DNA from: Paenibacillus sp. LS1
GTDB taxonomy: Bacteria; Bacillota; Bacilli; Paenibacillales; Paenibacillaceae
DNA length: 64,000 nt
Direction: 5' to 3'
Assembly: GCF_026013365.1 (NCBI RefSeq)
Contig: NZ_JAPDOE010000015.1
Coordinates: 1 to 64,000 of the forward strand
Part shown: positions 41,910-50,590 of the stretch, one piece after another
How the letters are laid out: each line of letters begins with the position of its first letter
Numbering within the stretch: the stretch's first letter is position 1
Notes under the pieces: generated by a model
Seen by the model: the letters and a program-made list of their open reading frames with translations, nothing else
The model's database searches: none
Told to the model about the DNA's origin: nothing
Made by a program: the position numbers and the translations under genes

Positions 41910-43085
41910 GTGAAAACGGCCATCTGGCTATACCTGTTTTTGTTCCTTGCGGTATTTGATTTGCACGCCCAGTATCCCATTCTGACCCCTTTTGCCATCT
42001 CGCTTGGAGCTGCCCCTACCTTCATCGGCTGGATGATGGGCATCTATTCCTTAACACATCTTCCTGGCAATCTGATTGCCGGAACGCAAATTGATAAACA
42101 TGGCAGTCGCCGCTACATTGTGTTCAGTCTGCTCGGGGCAGGAGTCATCCTGCTCCTGCAAGCCTATGTCCAGACACCATGGCAACTGCTGGCGCTGCGT
42201 TCCATCAGCGGTTTTGTACTGGCCTTCCTGTCTCCTGCATGCCTCGCCTTGCTGGCACAGCTATCCAGCGATCCGGTGAAACAGGGGAAGTATATGTCGG
42301 GTCACGGCGTAGTGCATACCCTCGCCTCTGTTGTATCGCCAGCAGCCGGTGCGATCATTGTAGGTTCCATGGGCTTCTCCGCTACATTCTCAGGCTTGGG
42401 TTATCTGCTTATTCTCACAGGTGTCATTGCATTCATGACCATGCCTCGTGGTATCGTCAAGCAGCACGAGAGAGTAACTGAACCTGCTAAACCTGATGTC
42501 TCACCGGCAAATGCACAAAGTGCATTTCTACCGGTGTCCTGGCGATACTTTGCCCTGCCTCTGGTGATTGCCTGTGCTCAAGGGATTCTCTTCTTCGAAT
42601 TACCCTTGCGGGGCGGAGGACAATCGTCCATCATGTCTACTGGACTGCTGTTCTCTATTATCAGTATTGGGGCACTCTTCACACTGAGCATGTTATTTCT
42701 CAACCGGTATTCCCCCAAGCTGCGTCTGGTTGCGGGCGTGCTGTTAATGTCCTTGTGTTTTTTTGTAATGGCCGCAATTCCACAAATCCCGTTGTCCACC
42801 GTATTATTTGTACTCGGGATGTCCAAAGGCATCATCTTTCCAGCTATGGCAACCCTATTTATACGTCTGAGCGGAGGAAGCAAGTTGGGCCGAATTTTCT
42901 CACTGCAATCCATCGCCACCTCCATCGGTTCTTTCATCGGCCCCATCACTGCCGGGCAACTCCGTGTCGGGTTATCACCCTATTTCATTGCCTTTGTTCT
43001 GTTAATGATTGGTATGCTACTGCTTCCATACTACACATCCAGAAGCGAAGCTTCCCTGTCCGATCCGAAAAGTATATTAAATTAA
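41910..43085 (+). CDS. MFS transporter
   Basis: A 12-helix major facilitator of 391 residues. The signature loop between helices 2 and 3 is GTQIDKHGSRRYIVF, a D-x-x-G-x-R-R type motif. Helix 5 carries SPAAGAIIVGSMGFSATF, the motif C region typical of drug antiporters. Substrate is unknown. The start is GTG at 41910 with AAGGAGGGG just upstream. It is monocistronic and followed by 500 bases of non-coding DNA with repeat copy F. Confidence 0.88.
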   Translation: MKTAIWLYLFLFLAVFDLHAQYPILTPFAISLGAAPTFIGWMMGIYSLTHLPGNLIAGTQIDKHGSRRYIVFSLLGAGVILLLQAYVQTPWQLLALRSISGFVLAFLSPACLALLAQLSSDPVKQGKYMSGHGVVHTLASVVSPAAGAIIVGSMGFSATFSGLGYLLILTGVIAFMTMPRGIVKQHERVTEPAKPDVSPANAQSAFLPVSWRYFALPLVIACAQGILFFELPLRGGGQSSIMSTGLLFSIISIGALFTLSMLFLNRYSPKLRLVAGVLLMSLCFFVMAAIPQIPLSTVLFVLGMSKGIIFPAMATLFIRLSGGSKLGRIFSLQSIATSIGSFIGPITAGQLRVGLSPYFIAFVLLMIGMLLLPYYTSRSEASLSDPKSILN

Positions 43086-43290
43086 GCAAGTATCAAGCTC
43101 TTCTTCCCTACCGTTATGGCATCAATTAGGCTAGTATTTTCATTAGCTTTGCATCATTCCCCCATTTACAGCTAAACTATATAAAATGGACTAACGTTTT
43201 ACACACGAACGGAGCGGCTCAGGAATCATAAGCGCCTTCTTTAAGATTTCATCTTTTTCTTAAATATCATCATTAGGTATGGACGATCAT

Positions 43291-43430
43291 TGGAAGTAGT
43301 GAAGGGGACGGAATCGATTTTGAAGAAGCGATAGCGTTCGCCTTTGTCTTCATATTTCAACCTATAAAAATTCAATCAGAAATTTGGAGACAACAGCGAT
43401 CGAAGGAACGATCCGTAACCGTAACGGCCA
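43291..43430 (-). repeat. Interspersed intergenic repeat, copy F
   Basis: Read on the minus strand: GGATCGTTCCTTCGATCGCT, then a weak stem TTGTCTCCAAATTTC / GAAATATGAAGACAA, then GGCGAACGCTATCGCTTCTT and ATCGATTCCGTCCCCTTCAC. It is the only complete copy in this orientation besides B. The rest of the gap 43086-43606 shows no gene. Confidence 0.8.
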
Positions 43431-43606
43431 CTACTGATCGAATTACTTCCTGATGTATGTGAAAAAGAATTTAGAAATCAGAGGTGCTCCTGTCCGCGTG
43501 GTGAACAGTGTAAAGAAAAGGAGTCCATTTTATATAAACAGTCGATTTTCGCTGCAACATTTCCCGGGGAATGTCGACATAAGCTCTCGAACAAGAGGTG
43601 AATATC

Positions 43607-43954
43607 ATGCCTATTCATGTCATTGTGGAAGGTAAGAATGATCGAAGCAAACTGAAACGTCTGGTTGGACCCGAAATCAACATTCTATGTACGTTTGGAA
43701 CACTTAATTCCCTCAAGCTGGAAACCCTGCGCAAGCAAGTCGGTTATGATGAAGTCTTTTTATTTATGGATAATGACAGTTCTGGCAAAAAAATTAGAGG
43801 TGTGCTTCGGGATGCTTTCCCGGATGCAGTACAGATGTATACACGAAGAGGATATGCGGGAGTGGAAGGAACACCTGATGAGTATATCATTGCCCAGCTG
43901 GAGAAAGCCGGGTTAGAGACATACATCCAATACCCCGAACATCCCTCCTTTTAA
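43607..43954 (+). CDS. Small toprim-domain protein (YusF-like)
   Basis: The 115-residue protein is essentially one toprim domain: VIVEGKNDRSKL with the catalytic Glu (E8) and FLFMDNDSSG with the metal-binding DxD (D55, D57). CTFGTL lies between, as in B. subtilis YusF and related small toprim proteins. The activity is unknown; toprim domains cut or prime nucleic acids, as in RNase M5. AGAGGTG lies six bases before the ATG at 43607. It is a monocistronic unit sharing a bidirectional terminator with sco. Confidence 0.8.
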   Translation: MPIHVIVEGKNDRSKLKRLVGPEINILCTFGTLNSLKLETLRKQVGYDEVFLFMDNDSSGKKIRGVLRDAFPDAVQMYTRRGYAGVEGTPDEYIIAQLEKAGLETYIQYPEHPSF

Positions 43955-43965
43955 AAGGAAATACC

Positions 43966-44009
43966 AAAAGGCTGCCATTGGGTTGATATTCAACCTGGAG
44001 GCAGCCTTT
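43966..44009. terminator. Bidirectional terminator between toprim gene and sco
   Basis: AAAAGGCTGCC (43966-43976) pairs with GGCAGCCTTT (44000-44009), and further bases of the loop can extend the stem. It lies between two converging stop codons. Confidence 0.8.
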
Positions 44010-44029
44010 ACAATATAAGCATCAGATGA

Positions 44030-44641
44030 TTATTCCTTGATCAGATTCCGAATATCCTCCGCAATCACAGCAGGCACAACGTCTTCTGTATTAAACGCAT
44101 TATATACCTTGCGTAGCTGGTTATTCTCATCCACCAGCCCGATCATGTTCATATGGGCAAAATCATCCTTATTCTCCCCTTCGATGAGGATTTGGAATGA
44201 ATCCCTGGCGAACTGTTTGGTTTTGTCCATATCCCCTCGCAAGAAGTACCATCCGGAATAATCCGCATGGAAGCGGTCCGCGAATGTCTTGATCTTCTCT
44301 CTTGTATCGACTTTCGGGTCGAATGAAATGGATACAAACGAGACATCTTTACCGAAGGTATCGTCCTCTTTCAACAGATCCTGCACCTGGGATAACGTAA
44401 ACGTCGTAATAGGGCAGACATCCGGACAACTGGTGAAATAAAAGTAGAACAAACGGACTTTCCCTTGAGTATCCTCCAGGGATACCGTACTGCCATCTAC
44501 ATTTTCCATGGAAAAGGATTGGATTTCACGAATCTCGGGTAATTTTTCTTTGCTGGCAAATACGGTGCCCCACATCAGATACACAGCCATAATCAGTGCG
44601 AGCCCCAGCAGCATCCATGTCCATTTGTACTTTTTCAGCAT
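44030..44641 (-). CDS. Sco1/SenC family copper chaperone
   Basis: Sco proteins help deliver copper to the CuA site of cytochrome c oxidase. The 203-residue protein has an N-terminal membrane anchor (WTWMLLGLALIMAVYLMWG), the thioredoxin-like CPDVCP motif (C72, C76) and the conserved histidine in DDFAHMNMIG, which together bind copper. It resembles B. subtilis YpmQ (BsSco). With ctaA and hemQ it points to an aa3-type oxidase encoded elsewhere. Confidence 0.92.
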   Translation of the reverse strand: MLKKYKWTWMLLGLALIMAVYLMWGTVFASKEKLPEIREIQSFSMENVDGSTVSLEDTQGKVRLFYFYFTSCPDVCPITTFTLSQVQDLLKEDDTFGKDVSFVSISFDPKVDTREKIKTFADRFHADYSGWYFLRGDMDKTKQFARDSFQILIEGENKDDFAHMNMIGLVDENNQLRKVYNAFNTEDVVPAVIAEDIRNLIKE

Positions 44642-44950
44642 CTTCCTCGTCCCTTCTGTATCTTCTCTTATGAATACGCATACATATGTGATTCAAAATC
44701 ACGTTCGTTTCGCTTTATCCATCTACTGTGACATATGTATTCAAAGAAACCTACTTTTTATGAGATTCTATATTATTGTAACGGTTTAAAGGAACAATGC
44801 CCATAAATTTTTAGCGTTGTATATCATTCCATTTGTATCGTACGTGCTCTGACGATTTTTCTCTCTGTATCCGATATAGAGTTTATCATAGGAAATGCCG
44901 AAATAGTTTGACAAACTGCGTACATTTATTGGTTATAATACATTTATTGT

Positions 44951-44976
44951 CACCCCTTCGAAATTTGGGGTGTTTT
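44951..44976 (+). other. Short hairpin in the yfhP leader
   Basis: CACCCC and GGGGTG pair around a 10-base loop and are followed by TTTTG, about 100 bases before yfhP. A TATAAT lies just upstream near 44935. It could be a 5'-end stabilising hairpin or a weak attenuator. The rest of 44642-45073 shows no gene. Confidence 0.4.
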
Positions 44977-45073
44977 GCATCCTGACAGGCGGATATTATA
45001 CACTATATATGGGTATCACCTAGATAGAGAAGCAATATGCCTTACAACGATACACCACACAAAGGAGACGTTT

Positions 45074-46054
45074 ATGGATACCTCTACACATTTTGTCATG
45101 GGGATTGGTTTAGCCGGTCTGGCTTATGTCGATCCTGTCGTCGCGTCCAACCCTATGCTTGCAGCTGCGGTAATGGTTGGCACGATCGCCGGTTCCCAGG
45201 CCCCTGACATCGATACTGCGTTACGTCTCAAAAGCAATTCGCTTTACATTCGGAATCATCGGGGCTTGTCACACTCTCTGCCATTTCTCCTGTTATGGGT
45301 TCTGCTCATCACTGGCGTCATTGCACTGATATTCCCTGGTGTGCCTTTTGGACACGTTGCCACTTGGACCGCTGTAGCCGTAGGTGTTCACGTATTCACT
45401 GATCTGTTCAACACCTATGGTACCCAAGCCGCCCGGCCTTTTACAGAACGCTGGATCGCCTGGAACATCATTCATATTTTTGATCCGTTTCTATTCTCCA
45501 CGCATGTCGTGGCTATCCTGTTATGGGCCTTTGACCTGATCGCCCCTGCACCACTCTTCGTGACGTTATATAGCTTGACAGGACTATATTATATATGGCG
45601 GACGATTGCCCGTGCACAAGCGGTCAGAAAGGTTAGACGTCTCGACAACAGCCCAGAGCAAGCAAAATATATCGTCATTCCGACGATATCCTGGAATCGC
45701 TGGCATGTCGTTAAAAGAGTTGAAGATGGCAGTTATGAGATTGGTAAAATGGATGGTTCTAATCTGGCATGGAGTCTGCAAGCTTCATCTTCTACCCATG
45801 CGGCCGTTGCTGCTTCACGCAAATCGCCGGAAGTCAGTGCCTTCCTCTACTTCACCTCCTATGCGGTGGCAGAGGTTGAAGAATTACCTGCCGGTTACAA
45901 GGTCCGCTGGGCTGATGTACGTTATCGACACCGGAAACAATATCCATTTGTCGCTGTAGTCGTAATGGATCGGAATTTTGAAACGATCGATACGTATGTA
46001 GGCTGGTTAAGCGATGAGAAGATGGATAAAAAACTTTTATCTGCACGCCCTTGA
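45074..46054 (+). CDS. yfhP: Membrane-bound metal-dependent hydrolase (YfhP/YdjM family)
   Basis: The 326-residue protein has the DUF457/YdjM N-terminal membrane domain with conserved HF (THFVMGIGLAGLAY), GSQAPDIDTALR, NHRGLSHSLPF and HVFTDLFNTYGTQ. These are the histidines and aspartates thought to bind metal. A C-terminal soluble domain unique to the YfhP branch follows. B. subtilis YfhP is the clear relative; substrate unknown. AAAGGAG lies six bases before the ATG at 45074, so the frame beginning at 44975 is rejected. Confidence 0.88.
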   Translation: MDTSTHFVMGIGLAGLAYVDPVVASNPMLAAAVMVGTIAGSQAPDIDTALRLKSNSLYIRNHRGLSHSLPFLLLWVLLITGVIALIFPGVPFGHVATWTAVAVGVHVFTDLFNTYGTQAARPFTERWIAWNIIHIFDPFLFSTHVVAILLWAFDLIAPAPLFVTLYSLTGLYYIWRTIARAQAVRKVRRLDNSPEQAKYIVIPTISWNRWHVVKRVEDGSYEIGKMDGSNLAWSLQASSSTHAAVAASRKSPEVSAFLYFTSYAVAEVEELPAGYKVRWADVRYRHRKQYPFVAVVVMDRNFETIDTYVGWLSDEKMDKKLLSARP

Positions 46055-46101
46055 CGAAGTGAACATGGCAAGGCACAATCAGACATAGGAACTGATACGC
46101 G

Positions 46102-46135
46102 AGAAAGCCCGGAGCGTTTCCGCCCCGGGCTTTCT
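46102..46135 (+). terminator. Terminator after yfhP
   Basis: AGAAAGCCCGG and CCGGGCTTTCT form a perfect 11-base-pair stem with the T-rich side TTTCTGTTT. It sits between converging yfhP and a SASP gene and may serve both. Confidence 0.85.
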
Positions 46136-46172
46136 GTTTATCCTGTTTTTGTTGCTGTTTGGTTAAGATAAA

Positions 46173-46391
46173 TTATTTGCCAGACCCAGCCAGAGACTGC
46201 TCAGCGATTTGTACCAGACGTTTGGTGATATATCCACCCAAAGATCCTGTTTCACGGGAAGTGTAGTTACCATAGTAACCGTCTTGTGGGATTGTTACAC
46301 CCAGTTCCTGTGCAGCCTCGATTTTCAATTGTTGCAGTGCTGAATTTGCCTGAGGTACCACCAAGTTGTTAGAACGAGATCCTTGAGCCAT
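46173..46391 (-). CDS. Alpha/beta-type small acid-soluble spore protein, copy 1
   Basis: A 72-residue DNA-binding spore protein that coats and protects DNA in the dormant spore and is degraded on germination. It carries SRSNNLVVPQANSALQQLK, then IEAAQELGV at the germination-protease region, and the family end ETGSLGGYITKRLVQIAEQ. It is nearly identical over its length to the product of 49589-49822. A sigma-G-like promoter lies about 55-85 bases upstream. Confidence 0.95.
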   Translation of the reverse strand: MAQGSRSNNLVVPQANSALQQLKIEAAQELGVTIPQDGYYGNYTSRETGSLGGYITKRLVQIAEQSLAGSGK

Positions 46392-46445
46392 ATTTATAAT
46401 CTCCCTTCAATCTGTGTCTGTAATGTAATTGCAAGCTTGCAAGAT

Positions 46446-46475
46446 TATTATGGCTCGTACGCTTCAGGTTATACG
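46446..46475 (-). promoter_or_regulatory. Sigma-G-like promoter of SASP copy 1
   Basis: On the minus strand CGTATA (46470-46475) and CATAATA (46446-46452) are 17 bases apart, similar to the forespore sigma-G pattern of TGAATA and CATACTA. Confidence 0.55.
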
Positions 46476-46511
46476 GAATTTTACTAAATTTGTAGATGGA
46501 GGTTTTTCCCA

Positions 46512-46712
46512 ATGAGCAAAGGCTTATCCTTATGGTTCGCATTCTCTTCGATTATCTTGTTAGCGGTTACAGCAATTACGATCTCCTACTCCGGTTGGTT
46601 AGCCGCACTACTGTTTGTCCTGTCCATTGCCAACATCGGTTGGGGATTTGTGATTCGTGCCAAAAAAGAACGTCAGGCAGTTCGCTCGGCAGCTTCAGAG
46701 CCTACTTCTTGA
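46512..46712 (+). CDS. Small membrane protein (DUF5325/YlaF-like)
   Basis: The 66-residue protein has two hydrophobic helices (SLWFAFSSIILLAVTAITIS and LAALLFVLSIANIGWGFVI) and a basic tail (RAKKERQAVRS). It resembles the YlaF-type DUF5325 proteins of Bacillales; the match is by pattern only. Function unknown. GGAGG lies nine bases before the ATG. It is divergent from SASP copy 1 and ends at a strong terminator. Confidence 0.65.
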   Translation: MSKGLSLWFAFSSIILLAVTAITISYSGWLAALLFVLSIANIGWGFVIRAKKERQAVRSAASEPTS

Positions 46713-46748
46713 ACAGGTCTTTTATCATTCAATAATGGACTTACAAAT

Positions 46749-46779
46749 AAAGAGGAGTCCTTCAATAGGACTCCTCTTT
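46749..46779. terminator. Bidirectional terminator before trpS
   Basis: AAAGAGGAGTCC and GGACTCCTCTTT form a perfect 12-base-pair stem with a 7-base loop between the small membrane gene and convergent trpS. Confidence 0.9.
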
Positions 46780-46827
46780 ATCCATATTAACTATTCATTA
46801 CGTTACATATGAAAATCTTGTTCAACA

Positions 46828-47820
46828 CTACAGTTTACGTCTAGGAACAAACCCCATACGCTCTTTCACTGCATCCAGCGTTTGAGCAGCAACCTCTTCT
46901 GCACGGCGTGCTGACGTATCCAGCACATCGGCTAATTCACCAGACTCACGAATCTCATTATACCGTTGTTGTAATGGTTCAATAACAGACACAACCACTT
47001 CAGCCAGTTCCTTTTTGAACGGACCGTACATCTTGCCTTCATAACGCTCAGCTACTTCCTTAAGCGTCATACCCGCACATTCAGCGTAGATGCTCATCAG
47101 GTTGCTGACTTCCGGTTTGTTTGCCGGATCATATACGACTTCACGCCCTGAATCCGTTGTAGCCCGGCTGATTTTTTTACGAATGACATCCGGCGGATCC
47201 AACAAGGCAATATAGCTGCCAGCATTGGGATTACTTTTACTCATCTTTGAAGAGGCATCGTCAAGTGACATTACCCGAGCACCCACCTGTGGGATATACG
47301 GATCTGGAATGGTGAAGTACTCCCCATAACGGTGGTTAAAGCGTCCTGCCAGATCACGTGTCAGTTCCAGATGCTGCTTCTGATCCTCGCCCACGGGTAC
47401 AAGATCAGCATTGTATAGCAAAATATCAGCCGCCATTAATGATGGATACACGAACAATCCAGCACCAACAGAATCTTTACCAGATGATTTATCCTTAAAC
47501 TGAGTCATGCGTTCAAGCTCACCCATGGAGGTCAGCGTCGTCATCAACCAGCCCAATTCCGCGTGCTGCGGTACATGGGACTGCAGAAATACGTTAGATT
47601 TCGATGGGTCAATACCTGCTGCAATAAACAGCGCAGCTACAGCTTCCGACTGTTCACGCAATGCGGCTGGCTCCTGAGCTACGGTGATCGCATGAAGATC
47701 AACCACCATGAAATGACACTGATAGTCATGCTGGAGTTTCACAAAATTTTTGATTGCACCAATATAGTTGCCCAATGTGAGCTTGCCGCTCGGTTGAATA
47801 CCTGAAAGTACTGTTTTCAT
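46828..47820 (-). CDS. trpS: Tryptophanyl-tRNA synthetase
   Basis: TrpS charges tRNA-Trp with tryptophan. The 330-residue class Ic synthetase has GIQPSGKLTLGNYIGAI with the TxGN version of the HIGH motif, GEDQKQHLELTRDLAGRFN, and KMSKSNPNA as the KMSKS loop. The ATG at 47820 is used, with GGGAGG 11 bases upstream; the open frame to 47889 crosses the leader. Expression is controlled by the T-box riboswitch just upstream. Confidence 0.97.
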   Translation of the reverse strand: MKTVLSGIQPSGKLTLGNYIGAIKNFVKLQHDYQCHFMVVDLHAITVAQEPAALREQSEAVAALFIAAGIDPSKSNVFLQSHVPQHAELGWLMTTLTSMGELERMTQFKDKSSGKDSVGAGLFVYPSLMAADILLYNADLVPVGEDQKQHLELTRDLAGRFNHRYGEYFTIPDPYIPQVGARVMSLDDASSKMSKSNPNAGSYIALLDPPDVIRKKISRATTDSGREVVYDPANKPEVSNLMSIYAECAGMTLKEVAERYEGKMYGPFKKELAEVVVSVIEPLQQRYNEIRESGELADVLDTSARRAEEVAAQTLDAVKERMGFVPRRKL

Positions 47821-47875
47821 TGCACATAACGCCTCCCTGATTTTAAATAAAAAAAACCGCCATTCTCTGCGAACG

Positions 47876-48156
47876 CAAAAAGGCCCCACATCCGCAAGGG
47901 ACGTGAGACCGTGGTGCCACCCTTATTCGCTTTTCTTCCATTGCCCATGACCCTGAATTCAAGTCAAGCTGAAGAAATGCCTTCATTGTTCCGTAACGTG
48001 GATTATACGGCAGACTCTAGTGGGGCAAGCCCGTCTTTCGGCTTTGCCTGTTCAAACCCACACTCAAGGGTCCATTCGGTAAAGAGCTCACACCGGTTCG
48101 CATCAACCACCGGCTTTCTGAAGAGGATTCTCTTGGCCTACTTGTCCCTGTCATCG
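47876..48156 (-). promoter_or_regulatory. T-box riboswitch of trpS
   Basis: On the minus strand the leader has a Stem I region with a TGG (Trp) specifier in ACCGAATGGACC. The T-box AAGGGTGGCACCACGG (about 47910-47925) follows, then the terminator GGTCTCACGTCC / GGATGTGGGGCC with TTTTT (47876-47910). Uncharged tRNA-Trp should favour the antiterminator and turn trpS on. Confidence 0.95.
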
Positions 48157-48197
48157 ATTTCATTTCATTCAATTCTAATAAATGCTTTCAGAGTTCC

Positions 48198-48226
48198 ATC
48201 TTAATGCGCACAGGCGCGAATGTCAA
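48198..48226 (-). promoter_or_regulatory. Promoter of the trpS T-box leader
   Basis: TTGACA (48221-48226, minus) and TAAGAT (48198-48203) are 17 bases apart. The predicted start near 48191 lies about 35 bases before the T-box Stem I. Confidence 0.6.
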
Positions 48227-48408
48227 AATGAGATGAACTTTTTTACCCGACACACTAAAATCTGTTATGATGGAATTGCTTATCCTATTGTTAACTTCAC
48301 ACGAAGTCGAGCAGGAAATAGCTGGCATGTACACAATGACACGCCTGTAGCAGTAGCATCATCACGACTGCTTGCAGACAGATTTCAAGTGGGAAAAGGA
48401 GCATCGAT

Positions 48409-49383
48409 ATGAAACAAGTGACCAAAGGCCAATGGAATGGTTACGACACGTATATCCTACATAGCCGTGAATTGGAAATTACCCTGCTGCCGCGTCTTGG
48501 AAATAATATTATTTCTATTCGCGATTTAGTGCAGGACAGAGATGTCGTCCGTCGTCCGGATGAAGATGATCTTGCCTTTTATCTGCAGAAGCCTTACCAT
48601 TTCGGCGTTCCTCTCCTAATTCCACCAGGACGCATTCATCGGGGACAATTCGAATATGAAGGTGTACGTTACCAGTTCGATCAGAACACGGCGAATGACA
48701 ACCATATTCACGGCCTCCATCGTACCCAATCCTGGTGTGTCAGTGACATTGAGGAAGATGAAGATGGCTGTGCAATTACGACTGAATTACTGACTGAAAA
48801 TGAAGAGCACTGGATGGCTCAATTCCCGATTCCCTTGAAGCTTGAGATGACGTTCAGTCTGCAAAACGCTGTATTTAGCCAGCGTCTGCGAGTCACTAAT
48901 CTGAGCTCAACGCCTGCTCCTTTCGGGATGGGATATCATACATGGTTTTTGCTAGACGGCAAACCTGCCGACTGGACATTGCAAGTGCCTGTTTCCGGAT
49001 TATACGGACAGAATGAAGAACAACTCCCTACAGGTGAAATAGAATCTCTAGGTGAATGGTCTGCTCTGAACGAAGGCATCAACATGCAGGGACGTAACTG
49101 GGATACCTTGTTGAAAGCTACCGAAGGTGAACCAGCCACGGCTTACTTACGCAGACAAGATGGATATACATTGAAATATTCAGCAGATGAAGCATTTTTT
49201 AAACATTGGGTTCTCTTCACCAAAGGTGAATCTGATCAGTTCTTGTGCATTGAACCGTACACTTGGCTCCCGGATGCACCTAATTTGGCTTTATCGGATG
49301 AGCAGACGGGGTTAATTCGCTTGGAACCGGAACAGCCTGTTGAGCTATTTACACGTATTGAGGTTATACCTCCTACAGACTAA
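48409..49383 (+). CDS. Aldose 1-epimerase (mutarotase) family protein
   Basis: A GalM-like beta-sandwich enzyme expected to interconvert the alpha and beta anomers of a sugar. The 324-residue protein has IHGLHR and MGYHTWF, the two catalytic-site histidine regions, and CIEPYTWLPDAPN with the glutamate base. The normal substrate-arginine is in IIPPGRIHRG or nearby. Sugar specificity cannot be read from the sequence. AAAGGAG is well placed before the ATG at 48409. It is monocistronic with its own terminator. Confidence 0.88.
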   Translation: MKQVTKGQWNGYDTYILHSRELEITLLPRLGNNIISIRDLVQDRDVVRRPDEDDLAFYLQKPYHFGVPLLIPPGRIHRGQFEYEGVRYQFDQNTANDNHIHGLHRTQSWCVSDIEEDEDGCAITTELLTENEEHWMAQFPIPLKLEMTFSLQNAVFSQRLRVTNLSSTPAPFGMGYHTWFLLDGKPADWTLQVPVSGLYGQNEEQLPTGEIESLGEWSALNEGINMQGRNWDTLLKATEGEPATAYLRRQDGYTLKYSADEAFFKHWVLFTKGESDQFLCIEPYTWLPDAPNLALSDEQTGLIRLEPEQPVELFTRIEVIPPTD

Positions 49384-49451
49384 GTAAACTCATCATCCTC
49401 TATGTTGCTTTTGCGCATATCACCCTATATTTTAATATCCTTATACAACTT

Positions 49452-49477
49452 GCCGACCCGCATTGGGTCGGCTTTTT
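49452..49477 (+). terminator. Terminator after the mutarotase gene
   Basis: GCCGACCC and GGGTCGGC pair around a 5-base loop and are followed by TTTTTG. Confidence 0.9.
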
Positions 49478-49528
49478 GATGTGACATGTCTACTATTGAT
49501 CATCCATAATTTCCCTTACGCCATATCA

Positions 49529-49558
49529 TGTATATTTCCGTATTCTCTAACCATACTA
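49529..49558 (+). promoter_or_regulatory. Sigma-G-like promoter of SASP copy 2
   Basis: TGTATA (49529-49534) and CATACTA (49552-49558) are 17 bases apart. The -10 matches the sigma-G consensus, and the gene it drives is a forespore gene. Confidence 0.65.
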
Positions 49559-49588
49559 ACATCACCAACCCATAAGGAGGTGACACAT

Positions 49589-49822
49589 ATGTACGGAAGT
49601 CAAAACCAAGGTAGCGGTAGCCGCTCCAACAACCTGGTCGTTCCCCAAGCAACTGCAGCATTGCAACAATTGAAAATTGAAGCTGCACAAGAGCTGGGTG
49701 TAACTATTCCACAAGATGGTTACTACGGTAACTATACTTCCCGTGAGACAGGTTCTCTGGGTGGATACATCACAAAACGTCTGGTGCAAATCGCTGAGCA
49801 GCAATTATCGGGTCGTTCGTAA
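49589..49822 (+). CDS. Alpha/beta-type small acid-soluble spore protein, copy 2
   Basis: A 77-residue SASP with the same core as copy 1 (LKIEAAQELGVTIPQDGYYG, ETGSLGGYITKRLVQIAEQ) and a longer Gly/Ser N-terminus (MYGSQNQGSGSRSNN). The ribosome binding site AAGGAGGTGA is a full ten-base complement of the 16S tail, as expected for a very abundant protein. The open frame from 49463 is not the true start. Confidence 0.95.
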   Translation: MYGSQNQGSGSRSNNLVVPQATAALQQLKIEAAQELGVTIPQDGYYGNYTSRETGSLGGYITKRLVQIAEQQLSGRS

Positions 49823-49905
49823 GCTCGTAATTTTTGCTTGATTTGAGCAGAATCCAAAGTACAAGCGGCCTTCTTCGGAAGTGCCGCTTTCTCTTATGCA
49901 ACTAA

Positions 49906-50316
49906 TTAGGAGGTCGACTCCATACCTGAATCCTTGTATGTATTGGTTCTAGGGTAACGAATCATCAGGCTCGCCATATTGTAATTAGACTCCATTGTTG
50001 CATCTACCAAAATCATACCTTGTCTTACTGTGAAGTCGTACGATATTTCACCATGCGTCCAAGTCCGTTTAAATTTCAACGTCTCCAGTGCCATTGCTCG
50101 GAAAGAAGTTCTCTGGGTTTCGTTTAGTCCCCCCTCCTCCACATCCATCTGTCCATTCCGTCCAGTTATCGGATTATGTCGAATACCGAATTTCCCAATT
50201 ACGTTGTTTCGTATTTGCACAAAAACTACCCCTGAATCTAACCCTGACAACTCATGATCAAGCTCTTTGAACACCAGATCCAACTGTCGCGCTAATGAAA
50301 GCTCTTCAATTTTCAT
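49906..50316 (-). CDS. Hypothetical protein
   Basis: I do not recognise this 136-residue soluble protein. It has a helical start (IEELSLARQLDLVFKELDHE), a beta-rich middle (GVVFVQIRNNVIGKFGIRHN) and a later FTVRQGMILVDATMESNYNM. No signal peptide, membrane segment or catalytic motif is evident. AAGGAG lies well before the ATG at 50316. It is a single gene between a SASP gene and pepF. Confidence 0.6.
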   Translation of the reverse strand: MKIEELSLARQLDLVFKELDHELSGLDSGVVFVQIRNNVIGKFGIRHNPITGRNGQMDVEEGGLNETQRTSFRAMALETLKFKRTWTHGEISYDFTVRQGMILVDATMESNYNMASLMIRYPRTNTYKDSGMESTS

Positions 50317-50526
50317 ATTAACACTCTCCTTATATGCTTATAGTCCTATACATCAAGGACTTACGACTCATTATATGACATCATATGTGCTCATTCAACA
50401 AACAACGGCAAAGTTGGGTATTTCTAACTATAATTTGCACAATTAATTGCCATCCCACTTCCTTAAACTGAGCTTTTTCACTGAATTACGACAAAATATT
50501 CGAGAATTGAAAATGAGGATTCTGAA

Positions 50527-50571
50527 CAAAAAAAGCTGCAATCCAGTGTCTGTTAAACACTCGATTGCAGC
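50527..50571 (-). terminator. Terminator after pepF
   Basis: On the minus strand GCTGCAATC and GATTGCAGC pair, with inner AGTGT/ACACT, and TTTTTTTG follows. It lies 20 bases past the stop codon. Confidence 0.9.
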
Positions 50572-50590
50572 CATTTCATATATCTTCAAC

